A DNA stretch of 64,000 nt from Sulfitobacter delicatus. GTDB lineage: Bacteria > Pseudomonadota > Alphaproteobacteria > Rhodobacterales > Rhodobacteraceae. Below the pieces are notes generated by a model. It was not told where the DNA came from. It ran no database searches and saw only the letters and a program-made list of their open reading frames with translations. The translations under genes and the position numbers were made by a program. The number at the start of each line of letters is the position of its first letter. The first letter of the stretch is position 1. Shown piece by piece: positions 56,101-64,000 of the stretch. The stretch lies in contig NZ_FNBP01000001.1 in NCBI RefSeq assembly GCF_900102535.1, positions 434,001 to 498,000 on the forward strand, in the 5' to 3' direction.

Positions 56101-56270
56101 GACATGGCCCTTCTCTTGCTTTGAAATCTTTCTAGCCACGAACGCAGGCCTGTACAACGCAAGCCCCGCGTCACGGCAATTTTGCACGACAAAGACCGCC
56201 CATCACGCCCGCACCCCCTTTCCCTGCTTCGGGGGGTTTTGTAGGGTCCGCGCTGCAATAGGGGGCAGCC

Positions 56271-58916
56271 GTGCAGACAGAAAAAGTCACGCCGATGATG
56301 GCGCAATATCTTGAGCTTAAAGCGGACCACGCGGATGCGCTGCTGTTCTACCGCATGGGCGATTTTTACGAGATGTTTTTCGATGATGCCGTCGCCGCGG
56401 CCGAGGCGCTGGACATTGCGCTCACCAAACGCGGCAAGCATCAGGGCAAGGACATCGCCATGTGCGGCGTGCCGGTGCATGCTGCCGAAGGCTATCTGCT
56501 GACGCTGATCCGCAAGGGCTTTCGCGTCGCTGTTTGCGAGCAAATGGAAAGCCCTGCCGAGGCCAAGAAGCGCGGCTATAAATCGGTGGTGAAACGCGAT
56601 GTGGTGCGGCTGGTGACGCCCGGCACGCTGACCGAAGAGTCCCTGCTGGAAGCGCGCCGACATAACTACCTCGCCGCCTTCGCCGAGGTGCGGGACGCCT
56701 GCGCGATGGCTTGGGTCGATATCTCGACCGGGGCGTTCCATGTGATGCCGCTGGCGCAGGTGCGGCTGGGGCCGGAACTGGCGCGGTTGTCGCCATCGGA
56801 GCTGATCGTTTCCGAGGCAAAAGAGACTGAATTGCACGAAGTCGTCTCTGATTTCGGCATCGCACTGACGGGTCTGGCACGCTCTGCCTTCGACAGTACC
56901 AGCGCCGAGAAACGAATCTGCGACCTGTTTGATATTGCCACGTTGGAGGCCTTCGGCAGCTTCACCCGCGCCGAGGTTTCGGCCATGGGTGCGGTAATTG
57001 AATACCTCACGATCACACAGCGCGGCAACCTGCCCCTGCTGCGCCCGCCGCAGAAAGAAGCCGAAGCCCGCACCGTCCAGATCGATGCCGCCACCCGGCG
57101 CAATCTGGAACTGACCCACTCGCTCAACGGAGGCCGCACCGGCTCGCTTCTGTCAATCATGGACAACACCGCCACCGCTGGCGGGGCCCGCCTGTTGGAG
57201 CGGCGCATCTCCAGCCCATCGCGGGTGGTCGATGTGGTCAAGGCCCGCGCTGACGCGGTGAGCTTTGCCTATGAAAACGCCCGCATCGCGCAGGACATCC
57301 GTACCCGGCTGCGCAATGTGCCAGACCTCGACCGTGCGCTCTCGCGGCTCTCGCTAGACCGGGGTGGTCCGCGTGACCTTGCGGGCATTCGCAACGGGTT
57401 GATCGAAGCCGAGGCCCTGCATCAGTCCCTAGCACAGCATGATCTGCCCGATCTGCTGCGCGAAGCCGCCGAGGGGCTGCAAGGCCATGGCGAACTCATT
57501 GACCTATTAGACAACGCGCTTGTTGCTGAACCGCCCCTCATGGTGCGCGATGGAGGCTTCATCGCGCCGGGCTATGACGAAGACCTCGACGCGGCCCGCG
57601 AGCTGCGCGATGAGGGGCGCAGCGTGATTGCCGGGATGCAGCAGCAATTCGTCACTGATACGGGCATTTCGGCCCTAAAGATCAAGCACAACAACGTCTT
57701 GGGCTACTTTGTCGAATGCACCGCCACCCATGCGGAAAAGATGCTGTCCCCGCCTCTGTCAGACACCTTTATCCACCGTCAGACCACCGCCAACCAAGTG
57801 CGCTTTACCACGGTCGAATTGTCCGAGTTGGAGACGAAAATCCTCAACGCGGGCAATCACGCGCAGGAGATTGAAAAACGCCTCTATGAAAGCCTGCGCG
57901 GCGCGATCCTTGACCATGCGGCGGAGATCGGGCAGGCCTCTTCCGGGCTGGCCGAAATCGACCTTGCCACAGGTCTTGCCGACCTCGCCCGCAGCGAAAA
58001 CTGGATCCGCCCCCGCGTGGACATGAGCCGCGCTTTCGAGATTGAAGGCGGGCGGCATCCGGTGGTGGAACGCGCGCTGGCGCAGCAGTCAGGTGAACCC
58101 TTCATCGCCAATGACTGCAACCTTGGGGCCGAAGATGACGGTGCCAACATCTGGCTCCTAACCGGCCCGAACATGGCGGGTAAATCGACCTTCCTGCGGC
58201 AGAATGCGATCATCGCGCTGATGGCGCAGATGGGCAGTTTTGTCCCTGCCACTTCTGCGCATATCGGCATCGTAAGCCAACTCTTCAGCCGCGTCGGCGC
58301 GTCGGACGATCTGGCGCGGGGCCGCTCGACCTTCATGGTCGAAATGGTCGAGACCGCTGCGATCCTGAACCAAGCCGACGACCGGGCACTGGTGATCTTG
58401 GATGAGATCGGGCGCGGCACGGCAACTTATGACGGCCTTTCAATCGCATGGGCCACGCTGGAACATCTGCACGACGTGAACCGCGCGCGGGCGCTCTTTG
58501 CCACGCATTATCACGAGATGACGGCGCTGGCGGGCAAGCTGCCGGGGGTCGATAATGCGACTGTGGCGGTTAAGGAGTGGGAGGGCGATGTCGTCTTCCT
58601 GCACGAAGTGCGCAAGGGCGCTGCGGATCGCTCCTATGGCGTACAAGTTGCCCAATTGGCGGGGCTGCCGGCCCCTGTGATTGCCCGTGCGCGTGTTGTG
58701 CTGGAAGCCTTGGAAAAAGGCGAGCGTGAAGGCGGAGCGACGCAGAAAACCCTGATCGACGATTTGCCGCTTTTCGCCGTCAGCCCTGCTCCGCAGCCGA
58801 GGCCTGCGAAAACTTCGGCCGTAGAAGAAAAGCTCAAAGAGATCATTCCCGATGAACTTTCCCCCCGCGAAGCGCTGGAACTGATCTACAAACTAAAAGA
58901 GGCGGCCAAATCCTGA
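56271..58916 (+). CDS. mutS: DNA mismatch repair protein MutS
   Basis: Recognises mismatches and small loops. The 881 residues contain the N-terminal Phe-x-Glu mismatch wedge region YRMGDFYEMF, Walker A TGPNMAGKSTFLRQ, and STFMVEMVETA and DEIGRGTATYDGLS of the ATPase. The C-terminus has the tetramer/MutL-type tail ending EALELIYKLKEAAKS. GTG at 56271 with AGGGGGCAGCC is chosen; an ATG eight codons later is possible. The 5' arm of a terminator hairpin overlaps the last codons. Confidence 0.99.
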   Translation: MQTEKVTPMMAQYLELKADHADALLFYRMGDFYEMFFDDAVAAAEALDIALTKRGKHQGKDIAMCGVPVHAAEGYLLTLIRKGFRVAVCEQMESPAEAKKRGYKSVVKRDVVRLVTPGTLTEESLLEARRHNYLAAFAEVRDACAMAWVDISTGAFHVMPLAQVRLGPELARLSPSELIVSEAKETELHEVVSDFGIALTGLARSAFDSTSAEKRICDLFDIATLEAFGSFTRAEVSAMGAVIEYLTITQRGNLPLLRPPQKEAEARTVQIDAATRRNLELTHSLNGGRTGSLLSIMDNTATAGGARLLERRISSPSRVVDVVKARADAVSFAYENARIAQDIRTRLRNVPDLDRALSRLSLDRGGPRDLAGIRNGLIEAEALHQSLAQHDLPDLLREAAEGLQGHGELIDLLDNALVAEPPLMVRDGGFIAPGYDEDLDAARELRDEGRSVIAGMQQQFVTDTGISALKIKHNNVLGYFVECTATHAEKMLSPPLSDTFIHRQTTANQVRFTTVELSELETKILNAGNHAQEIEKRLYESLRGAILDHAAEIGQASSGLAEIDLATGLADLARSENWIRPRVDMSRAFEIEGGRHPVVERALAQQSGEPFIANDCNLGAEDDGANIWLLTGPNMAGKSTFLRQNAIIALMAQMGSFVPATSAHIGIVSQLFSRVGASDDLARGRSTFMVEMVETAAILNQADDRALVILDEIGRGTATYDGLSIAWATLEHLHDVNRARALFATHYHEMTALAGKLPGVDNATVAVKEWEGDVVFLHEVRKGAADRSYGVQVAQLAGLPAPVIARARVVLEALEKGEREGGATQKTLIDDLPLFAVSPAPQPRPAKTSAVEEKLKEIIPDELSPREALELIYKLKEAAKS

Positions 58917-58925
58917 CCGCCTCTT
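58897..58925. terminator. Terminator hairpin overlapping the mutS stop
   Basis: AAGAGGCGG (58897-58905) and CCGCCTCTT (58917-58925) pair over 9 bp with an 11-nt loop. The 5' arm is inside mutS coding sequence and the stop codon lies in the loop. The convergent grpE stop is 22 bp on. Confidence 0.6.
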
Positions 58926-58947
58926 CCAAATCTAACTGAATGCGCGC

Positions 58948-59511
58948 TTAGCTCGCCGGGGTCGAAGACACCCCAACCTGCGCCGGGCGCAGCAGACGGT
59001 CGTGCAGCATGAAGCCCTCGGCGGCGACCTGAATGATCTCGCCCGCAACGGTGCCGGGCACCGGGGCTTCGAACATCGCTTCGTGATGCTTGGGATCGAA
59101 CTTGTCACCCACTTCGGGCGCGATCACTTCGATGCCGTGCTTTTTGAAGACGCTGAGCAGCTCACGCATGGTCAGCTGGATACCTTCCAACAAAGGACCG
59201 AGAGCTTCGCGCTGCTCGTCCGTGGTGGTTTCCAGCGCACGCTTCATGTTGTCGTAAACCGGCAGCATGTCGCGGGCGAGCTTGGAGCCGCCGTAGTTTT
59301 CAGCCTCGCGTCGATCCTTATCAGACCGCTTGCGCGCGTTCTCGGCATCGGCCAGCGCGCGCATGAAACGGTCGCGGTACTGGTCACGCTCGGCGCGCAG
59401 TTCTTCGACCGCCAGCGCCTCTTCGTCGATCTCGGCCATGTCTTCAGCGTATTCTTCAGCTTCGGCGCTGTCGATCTCGTCCAAAAAGTCGTTTTCTTTC
59501 GGCTCTGCCAT
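58948..59511 (-). CDS. grpE: Nucleotide exchange factor GrpE
   Basis: Dimeric exchange factor that releases ADP from DnaK. The 187 residues have an acidic N-terminal coiled coil (EIDSAEAEEYAEDMAEIDEEALAVEELRAERDQYRDRFMRALADAEN), then FKKHGIEVI and the conserved HEAMFEAPVPGTVAGEIIQVAAEGFMLHDRLLRPAQVGVS, the beta domain contacting DnaK. It follows hrcA by 9 bp, and the two are probably under the same promoter. DnaK/DnaJ lie 48 kb away in this window. Confidence 0.97.
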   Translation of the reverse strand: MAEPKENDFLDEIDSAEAEEYAEDMAEIDEEALAVEELRAERDQYRDRFMRALADAENARKRSDKDRREAENYGGSKLARDMLPVYDNMKRALETTTDEQREALGPLLEGIQLTMRELLSVFKKHGIEVIAPEVGDKFDPKHHEAMFEAPVPGTVAGEIIQVAAEGFMLHDRLLRPAQVGVSSTPAS

Positions 59512-59520
59512 GTTCCACCT

Positions 59521-60585
59521 CTAGTTCCGGTCGGAAATTAGCTTTCCCACCAGTTGTGCCGTGTAATTCACGATCGGCACGATACGTCCATAATTTAAGC
59601 GTGTCGGGCCAATGACACCCACGGCCCCGATCACCTTACGATCAGCGTTCATATAAGGGGAAACGACCAGAGAGGAACCCGAAAGTGAGAAAAGTTTGTT
59701 TTCTGAGCCGATAAAAATGCGCACACCGTCGCCATCTTCGGCCAATTCGAGGAATTCGGCAATGTCCCGCTTGCGCTCGAGATCGTCAAACAGACTGCGA
59801 ATGCGCTCGAGATCCTCGGCTTCGCCATCACCACCCAGCAGATTCGAGCGACCGCGCACAATCAGACGTTCGGACTGCTCGCCCTCACCGTCCCAAAGCA
59901 CCGCGCCGCTTTCGACGAGTTGTTGGGCCAGCACATCAATCTCCTGACGCCGCCTGGCGATCTCCTGTTTGATGCTGCGCTGCAACTCACTAATCGTCTT
60001 GCCTTCGACAAAGGCATTCAGGAAATTCGCCGCTTCACGCATTGAGCTTGGGGTCTGGCCGGGTGGCGGGGTAAAGAGACGGTTTTCGACATGACCGTCA
60101 GAGAACACCAGCACCACCAGCGCACGATCCGGCGATAAAGAGACAAATTCGATATGTTTGATCGGCGCTTCATGCTTGGGCGTCAGCACCAACGACGCGC
60201 CATGTGTCACCCCTGACAAGGCCGAGCCAATCCGGTCCAGCAACCCGCCGACATCCGCAGAGTTATTGCCAAGAGTCGCATCGATCTTCTCGCGATCCAA
60301 TTCCGTCGGATCGCCAATTTCGATCATGCCATCGACGAACATGCGCAGCCCCATCTGCGTCGGAATACGCCCGGCAGAGACATGCGGGCTGTCGAGCAGA
60401 CCCATATACTCCAAGTCCTGCATCACGTTGCGGATCGTCGCGGCAGAGACCTTCTCACTGAAATCCCGCGTCAAGGTTCGCGACCCCACGGGATCGCCGC
60501 TTTCCAGATAGCCTTCGACCACCCGGCGAAAGACTTCGCGGGATCTATCGTTCATGTCTTTTAGCAATTCAGGCGTGTTTTTCAT
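59521..60585 (-). CDS. hrcA: Heat-inducible transcription repressor HrcA
   Basis: Represses class I heat-shock genes by binding the CIRCE operator. The 354 residues have the N-terminal winged helix (FRRVVEGYLESGDPVGSRTLTRDF and VSAATIRNVMQDLEYMGLL) and the GAF-like C-terminal half. CIRCE (TTAGCACTC-N9-GAGTGCTAA) was looked for in the hrcA-rph gap and before dnaK, and was not found, so its targets (commonly groESL) are elsewhere. grpE follows by 9 bp. Confidence 0.97.
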   Translation of the reverse strand: MKNTPELLKDMNDRSREVFRRVVEGYLESGDPVGSRTLTRDFSEKVSAATIRNVMQDLEYMGLLDSPHVSAGRIPTQMGLRMFVDGMIEIGDPTELDREKIDATLGNNSADVGGLLDRIGSALSGVTHGASLVLTPKHEAPIKHIEFVSLSPDRALVVLVFSDGHVENRLFTPPPGQTPSSMREAANFLNAFVEGKTISELQRSIKQEIARRRQEIDVLAQQLVESGAVLWDGEGEQSERLIVRGRSNLLGGDGEAEDLERIRSLFDDLERKRDIAEFLELAEDGDGVRIFIGSENKLFSLSGSSLVVSPYMNADRKVIGAVGVIGPTRLNYGRIVPIVNYTAQLVGKLISDRN

Positions 60586-60605
60586 CTGTGCTCGCTCTCT
60601 CGTCT

Positions 60606-60634
60606 AATAAAGGTACAAGGCGGGCAAACGTCAA
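60606..60634 (-). promoter_or_regulatory. Predicted promoter of hrcA-grpE
   Basis: On the minus strand TTGACG (60634-60629) and TTTATT (60611-60606) are 17 bp apart. The predicted 5' UTR would be about 15 nt and contains GAGAGAGCGAG as ribosome site. Confidence 0.55.
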
Positions 60635-60695
60635 TCGGGGTTGCATCAAAGCCTTCGAGGGCGGTATCCCCGGGCAACATTAAAAAGGATATGTC

Positions 60696-61409
60696 ATGCG
60701 TCCCTCTGGCCGGAAACTCGATGAAATGCGCGCCGTCTCGGTAGAGACAGGTTTCACCAAACATGCCGAGGGTTCGGCCCTGATCAAGATGGGCGACACC
60801 CATGTGCTCTGCACCGCAACCATCGAAGACCGCGTGCCGCCGTTTATCAAAGGCTCCGGCTTGGGCTGGGTGACAGCTGAATACGGGATGCTGCCCCGCG
60901 CCACCAATACGCGGATGCGCCGTGAGGCCGCTTCGGGCAAGCAAGGCGGCCGCACTGTGGAAATCCAACGTCTGATTGGCCGCGCCCTGCGCGCCGGGGT
61001 GGACCGCTCTGCCCTGGGCGAGCGTCAGATCACCGTCGACTGTGACGTGCTGCAAGCCGACGGCGGCACTCGCTGCGCCTCGATCACCGGCGGCTGGATC
61101 GCCCTGCGACTAGCGGTGAATAAGCTGATGAAAGCGGGCGATGTCGTCTCCGATCCACTGGTCGATCCCGTCGCCGCAATCAGCTGCGGCATTTACGCAG
61201 GCCAGCCGGTGCTCGACCTCGACTACCCCGAAGATTCTGAAGCTGGCGTCGACGGCAACTTCATCATGACCGGCTCTGGCAAGCTGATCGAAATACAGAT
61301 GAGCGCCGAAGGCTCCACCTATACCCGCGACCAGATGAACCAGTTGATGGACTTGGCCGAAAAAGGCGTTGGCGAGCTCGCTGAAATCCAAAAATCGGTT
61401 ACTGCATGA
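60696..61409 (+). CDS. rph: Ribonuclease PH
   Basis: Phosphorolytic 3'-5' exoribonuclease trimming tRNA 3' ends. The 237 residues begin [20 protein letters not shown] and show [19 protein letters not shown] and [32 protein letters not shown], the active-site region. AAGGATATGTC precedes ATG. The stop overlaps the rdgB start (ATGA). Divergent from hrcA. Confidence 0.98.
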   Translation: MRPSGRKLDEMRAVSVETGFTKHAEGSALIKMGDTHVLCTATIEDRVPPFIKGSGLGWVTAEYGMLPRATNTRMRREAASGKQGGRTVEIQRLIGRALRAGVDRSALGERQITVDCDVLQADGGTRCASITGGWIALRLAVNKLMKAGDVVSDPLVDPVAAISCGIYAGQPVLDLDYPEDSEAGVDGNFIMTGSGKLIEIQMSAEGSTYTRDQMNQLMDLAEKGVGELAEIQKSVTA

Positions 61410-62017
61410 CACGCAAGTTCACAGAAAGCCGGATTCTGATTGCCACGCATAACGCGGGCAAGCTTGAGGAAATGGGCCAACTCTTTGCGCCGCACGGAGT
61501 TTCCGTGGTCGGCGCGGCAGAGAAGGACCTGCCAGAGCCGGAAGAGACAGAAACCACCTTTGTCGGCAATGCGCGGATCAAAGCCCATGCGGCGGCTAAG
61601 GCGACCGGCCTGCCCGCCCTAGCGGACGATTCCGGTATCGAGGTCGAAGCGCTCAACAACGCCCCCGGTGTCTATACCGCCGATTGGGCCGAAACCGAGA
61701 ACGGCCGCGACTTTGTAAGGGCCATGACAAAGACCCGCGCTCTACTTGAAGAGAAGAACGCCCCCCACCCCCGCCGCGCGCGCTTTTGCGCGACTTTGGT
61801 GCTGGCCTGGCCCGATGGGCACGACGAGGTGTTCGCGGGAAAGGTGAATGGGACACTGGTTTGGCCCATGCGCGGCAAACAGGGGCATGGCTATGACCCG
61901 ATGTTCCAGCCTGACGGCTACGACGTAACTTTCGCCGAGATGGATGCTGAGCAAAAAAACCGTATCAGCCACCGCGCTGATGCCTTTGAGAAACTGATTG
62001 CGGGCTGTTTTGGCTGA
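61406..62017 (+). CDS. rdgB: dITP/XTP pyrophosphatase (RdgB/HAM1)
   Basis: Clears dITP, ITP and XTP from the nucleotide pool. The 203 residues have [14 protein letters not shown], with the T/SxNxxK site, [26 protein letters not shown] and [18 protein letters not shown], all family signatures. Start overlaps the rph stop by 4 bp. Its end overlaps hemW by about 8 bp. MutT and MutS in the window share genome protection roles. Confidence 0.97.
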   Translation: MTRKFTESRILIATHNAGKLEEMGQLFAPHGVSVVGAAEKDLPEPEETETTFVGNARIKAHAAAKATGLPALADDSGIEVEALNNAPGVYTADWAETENGRDFVRAMTKTRALLEEKNAPHPRRARFCATLVLAWPDGHDEVFAGKVNGTLVWPMRGKQGHGYDPMFQPDGYDVTFAEMDAEQKNRISHRADAFEKLIAGCFG

Positions 62018-63164
62018 AGATTGGCAACAGGGTGGTTTCGGCCTCTACATCCACTGGCCATTTTGTGAGGCCAAATGCCCCTATTGCGACTTTAACTCTC
62101 ACGTTAGTCGGAAAATCGACCAATCCGCGTGGCGCGATGCCTATCTCGCTGAGCTAAAACGCGCCGCGGACGAAACGGCGGGCCGCGTGCTCAACGCAGT
62201 ATTCTTTGGCGGTGGCACCCCGAGTTTGATGGACCCGGATGTTGTCGCCGACATCATCTCCGCCATCCGCGGGCACTGGCCGACTGCGAATGACCTGGAG
62301 ATCACACTAGAAGCCAACCCCGGCTCGGTTGAAGCAGGTCGCTTCGCCGCCTATCGCCAAGCGGGTGTGTCCCGCGTCTCGATGGGCATCCAAGCTTTGA
62401 ACGATGCGGACCTCAAAAAACTGGGACGGCTGCATTCTGCAAAAGAGGCGATGACCGCTTTCGACATTGCCCGTAACACATTCGAACGCGTCAGCTTCGA
62501 TCTGATCTATGGTCGGCAAGAACAGACGGTTGAACAATGGGAACAAGAGCTGAAGCAGGCGCTATCCCTCGCGATAGACCATATTTCGCTCTACCAGCTG
62601 ACAATCGAACAAGGCACGGCTTTCGGAGATCGCTATGCCCGCGGCAAGCTACGCGGTTTGCCCGACGAAGACCTCGGCGCGGATATGTTCACCGTGACGC
62701 AAGATATCTGTAACCAAATGGGCATGCCCGCTTATGAGGTCTCCAACCACGCCCGCGACGGCGCCCAATCGCGGCACAATCTCATCTATTGGCGTTATGG
62801 AGACTATATCGGGATCGGTCCCGGCGCCCACGGACGTCTCACCTTGGGCGGTCAGAAATATGCCACGGTTGCCTACAGCAATCCCCAGCGTTGGCTGGAT
62901 GGTGTCAAAACCGATACAACAGAAAAACCCCGCGCCGTGATAACACGCGCGGAACAGGCCACCGAATTTCTGCTCATGGGTCTGCGGCTAAAGGAAGGCG
63001 TTGACCTTAAGCGCTACGCCGCACTTTCTGGACATGAGATCGATCCGGAGGCGCTCGCGCACCTCCAGGATCTCGGTATGGTATCAGTAGAGAGTGAAAG
63101 ATTAATCGTTTTAGACCAGGGCGTTATCGTTTTGAACGCCGTGATCGAGAGCCTGCTGCCTTAG
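62010..63164 (+). CDS. hemW: Radical SAM family heme chaperone HemW
   Basis: Iron-sulfur protein that hands heme to targets such as respiratory enzymes; formerly annotated as HemN-like. The 4Fe-4S motif is LYIHWPFCEAKCPYCDFNSHV (CxxxCxxC), and FFGGGTPSLM follows. The last third has the HemN C-terminal domain. The start is uncertain: TTG at 62010 gives the usual short N-terminus; TTG at 61998 adds four residues. It overlaps rdgB and converges on parB with a 4-bp overlap. Confidence 0.93.
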   Translation: MAEDWQQGGFGLYIHWPFCEAKCPYCDFNSHVSRKIDQSAWRDAYLAELKRAADETAGRVLNAVFFGGGTPSLMDPDVVADIISAIRGHWPTANDLEITLEANPGSVEAGRFAAYRQAGVSRVSMGIQALNDADLKKLGRLHSAKEAMTAFDIARNTFERVSFDLIYGRQEQTVEQWEQELKQALSLAIDHISLYQLTIEQGTAFGDRYARGKLRGLPDEDLGADMFTVTQDICNQMGMPAYEVSNHARDGAQSRHNLIYWRYGDYIGIGPGAHGRLTLGGQKYATVAYSNPQRWLDGVKTDTTEKPRAVITRAEQATEFLLMGLRLKEGVDLKRYAALSGHEIDPEALAHLQDLGMVSVESERLIVLDQGVIVLNAVIESLLP

Positions 63165-64000
63165 GTGCCACCCAGCAGTCTGCAAATCTCATCAAGTTGG
63201 TCGAGGGAGGTGTAGTGCAGGGTCACTTTGCCAGTCTCCTGCCCCGGTTTGTGATCCAAAACCACCTTCATTCCGAGGTTCGCCGACAGATCACCTTCAA
63301 GCGCCTGAGTGTCAGCATCTTTCTCTGAACGCGACGAGGCACGCTGCTTATTTACCATATTATCCTGCCCGCCGGACTGGTCTTTCTTAACCAATGCCTC
63401 TGTTGCGCGGACCGATAGGCCGTTCTTGATAACCTGTTGAGCAAGCTTTAGCGGATCTTTCGCAGGAATAAGCGCGCGCGCGTGACCAGCACTCAACTCG
63501 TTCTTCCGCACCATCTCTTGCACGGGTTCGGGCAGGTTCAGCAACCGAAGCAGGTTAGCAATGTGGCTCCGGCTCTTGCCGAGCGCTTCTGCCATCTTCT
63601 CTTGCGTATGGCCGAACTTGTCCATCAGCTGCCGATAGCCTGCTGCCTCTTCCACTGAGTTCAGATCGGCCCGCTGGATGTTTTCGATAATCGCGACTTC
63701 GAGCACTTCTACATCCGTGAACTCTCGGACGATCACCGGAAGGCTGTGCACCTTTGCGATTTGTGACGCGCGCCAGCGGCGTTCTCCAGCCACGATCTCA
63801 AAATTTCCATCCGCAATCGCGCGAACGATGAGGGGTTGGATAACCCCCTTCTCTTTGATCGACGCTGCAAGATCGTCGAGGTTCTCTTGCTCAAAACGCT
63901 TACGCGGCTGATCCGGGTTCGGCTTGATTCGTTCGATCGGAACAAATTGCTCCGCCGCCGCGGCGCCTTTGGCTGCCACGGTCTCTGTCTCTGCTACGTC
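63161..64000 (-). CDS. parB: Chromosome partitioning protein ParB (N-terminus beyond window)
   Basis: CTP-dependent DNA clamp that loads at parS near the origin and directs chromosome segregation with ParA. The frame is open to base 64000. Visible landmarks are PNPDQPRKRFE, VAGERRWRASQIAK (CTP-binding), and the helix-turn-helix TQEKMAEALGKSRSHIANLLRLL. The C-terminal dimer region ends KVTLHYTSLDQLDEICRLLGG. A GTG at 63979 is in frame, but the family's N-terminus (GRGLSAL-type) is missing, so the start probably lies outside. Confidence 0.96.
   Translation of the reverse strand, partial: DVAETETVAAKGAAAAEQFVPIERIKPNPDQPRKRFEQENLDDLAASIKEKGVIQPLIVRAIADGNFEIVAGERRWRASQIAKVHSLPVIVREFTDVEVLEVAIIENIQRADLNSVEEAAGYRQLMDKFGHTQEKMAEALGKSRSHIANLLRLLNLPEPVQEMVRKNELSAGHARALIPAKDPLKLAQQVIKNGLSVRATEALVKKDQSGGQDNMVNKQRASSRSEKDADTQALEGDLSANLGMKVVLDHKPGQETGKVTLHYTSLDQLDEICRLLGGT

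Noticed and set aside
60586..60695. Search for a CIRCE operator between hrcA and rph
   Set aside because: No TTAGCACTC-N9-GAGTGCTAA or near match was found.

Overview
The window is a dense, mobile-element-free stretch of chromosome from an alphaproteobacterium, almost certainly a marine Rhodobacteraceae (Roseobacter group; the genus cannot be fixed from sequence alone). The basis is protein content and gene order: a YlxR-L7Ae fusion inside rimP-nusA-ylxR-infB, hemW-rdgB-rph next to hrcA-grpE and parB, secA beside a PPIase-argJ-mutT run, and high GC with alphaproteobacterial-type promoters. About 62 protein genes are supported. No rRNA, tRNA, CRISPR array, insertion sequence or prophage was seen. 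The longest stretch without a gene is about 210 bp (8621-8828), so no gene-free region exceeds 300 bases. parB at the right edge suggests the window lies fairly near the replication origin.

Layout. 1-6.4 kb (minus): edge of a surface-polysaccharide region: GT2 (cut by the window), GT4, galE, galU, GT2, kdsB, cysQ. 6.5-8.6 kb: an ABC-2 permease, an SH3/COG3650 secreted protein and alkB. 8.7-12 kb: dnaK-dnaJ behind a heat-shock-like promoter. 12.1-18.4 kb: radC, a PstS-like/OmpA fusion, an uncharacterised membrane-anchored protein and secA. 18.4-22.9 kb: parvulin PPIase, argJ, mutT, a 40-residue protein, a lipid kinase and a metallophosphoesterase. 22.9-28.4 kb: the transcription/translation operon rimP-nusA-ylxR-infB, preceded by a probable short RNA or attenuator leader. 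28.4-35.4 kb: a shrunken solute-binding protein, pip, ubiG, marR, nitrilase, grxC, comF, a methyltransferase and hemH. 35.4-39.4 kb: envelope genes (two L,D-transpeptidase-like proteins, a CAP-domain lipoprotein, a small membrane protein), DUF1992 and an RNA methyltransferase. 39.4-46 kb: a heterodimeric ABC exporter behind a structured leader with an 8-codon ORF, then cca, a CoA-type Nudix gene and hslO. 46-50.8 kb: Nudix, a receiver-PP2C phosphatase divergent from an Hpt protein, ilvA and argG. 51-64 kb: a secreted protein, sulfotransferase, msrA, a ribokinase-like gene, maeB, mutS, grpE-hrcA, rph-rdgB-hemW and parB.

Themes. Protein quality control is spread over the window (dnaK, dnaJ, grpE, hrcA, hslO, PPIase, msrA). 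Two modules, radC and the PP2C/Hpt pair, carry CtrA-like half-site pairs, which fits the CtrA-controlled DNA uptake/repair and gene-transfer-agent circuitry known in this family. The most interesting unexplained structures are regulatory RNA leaders: one before the ABC exporter (tiny ORF plus stem-loop), one before rimP (promoter, 70-nt RNA, terminator), and one upstream of the gene after secA (hairpin covering the ribosome binding site).
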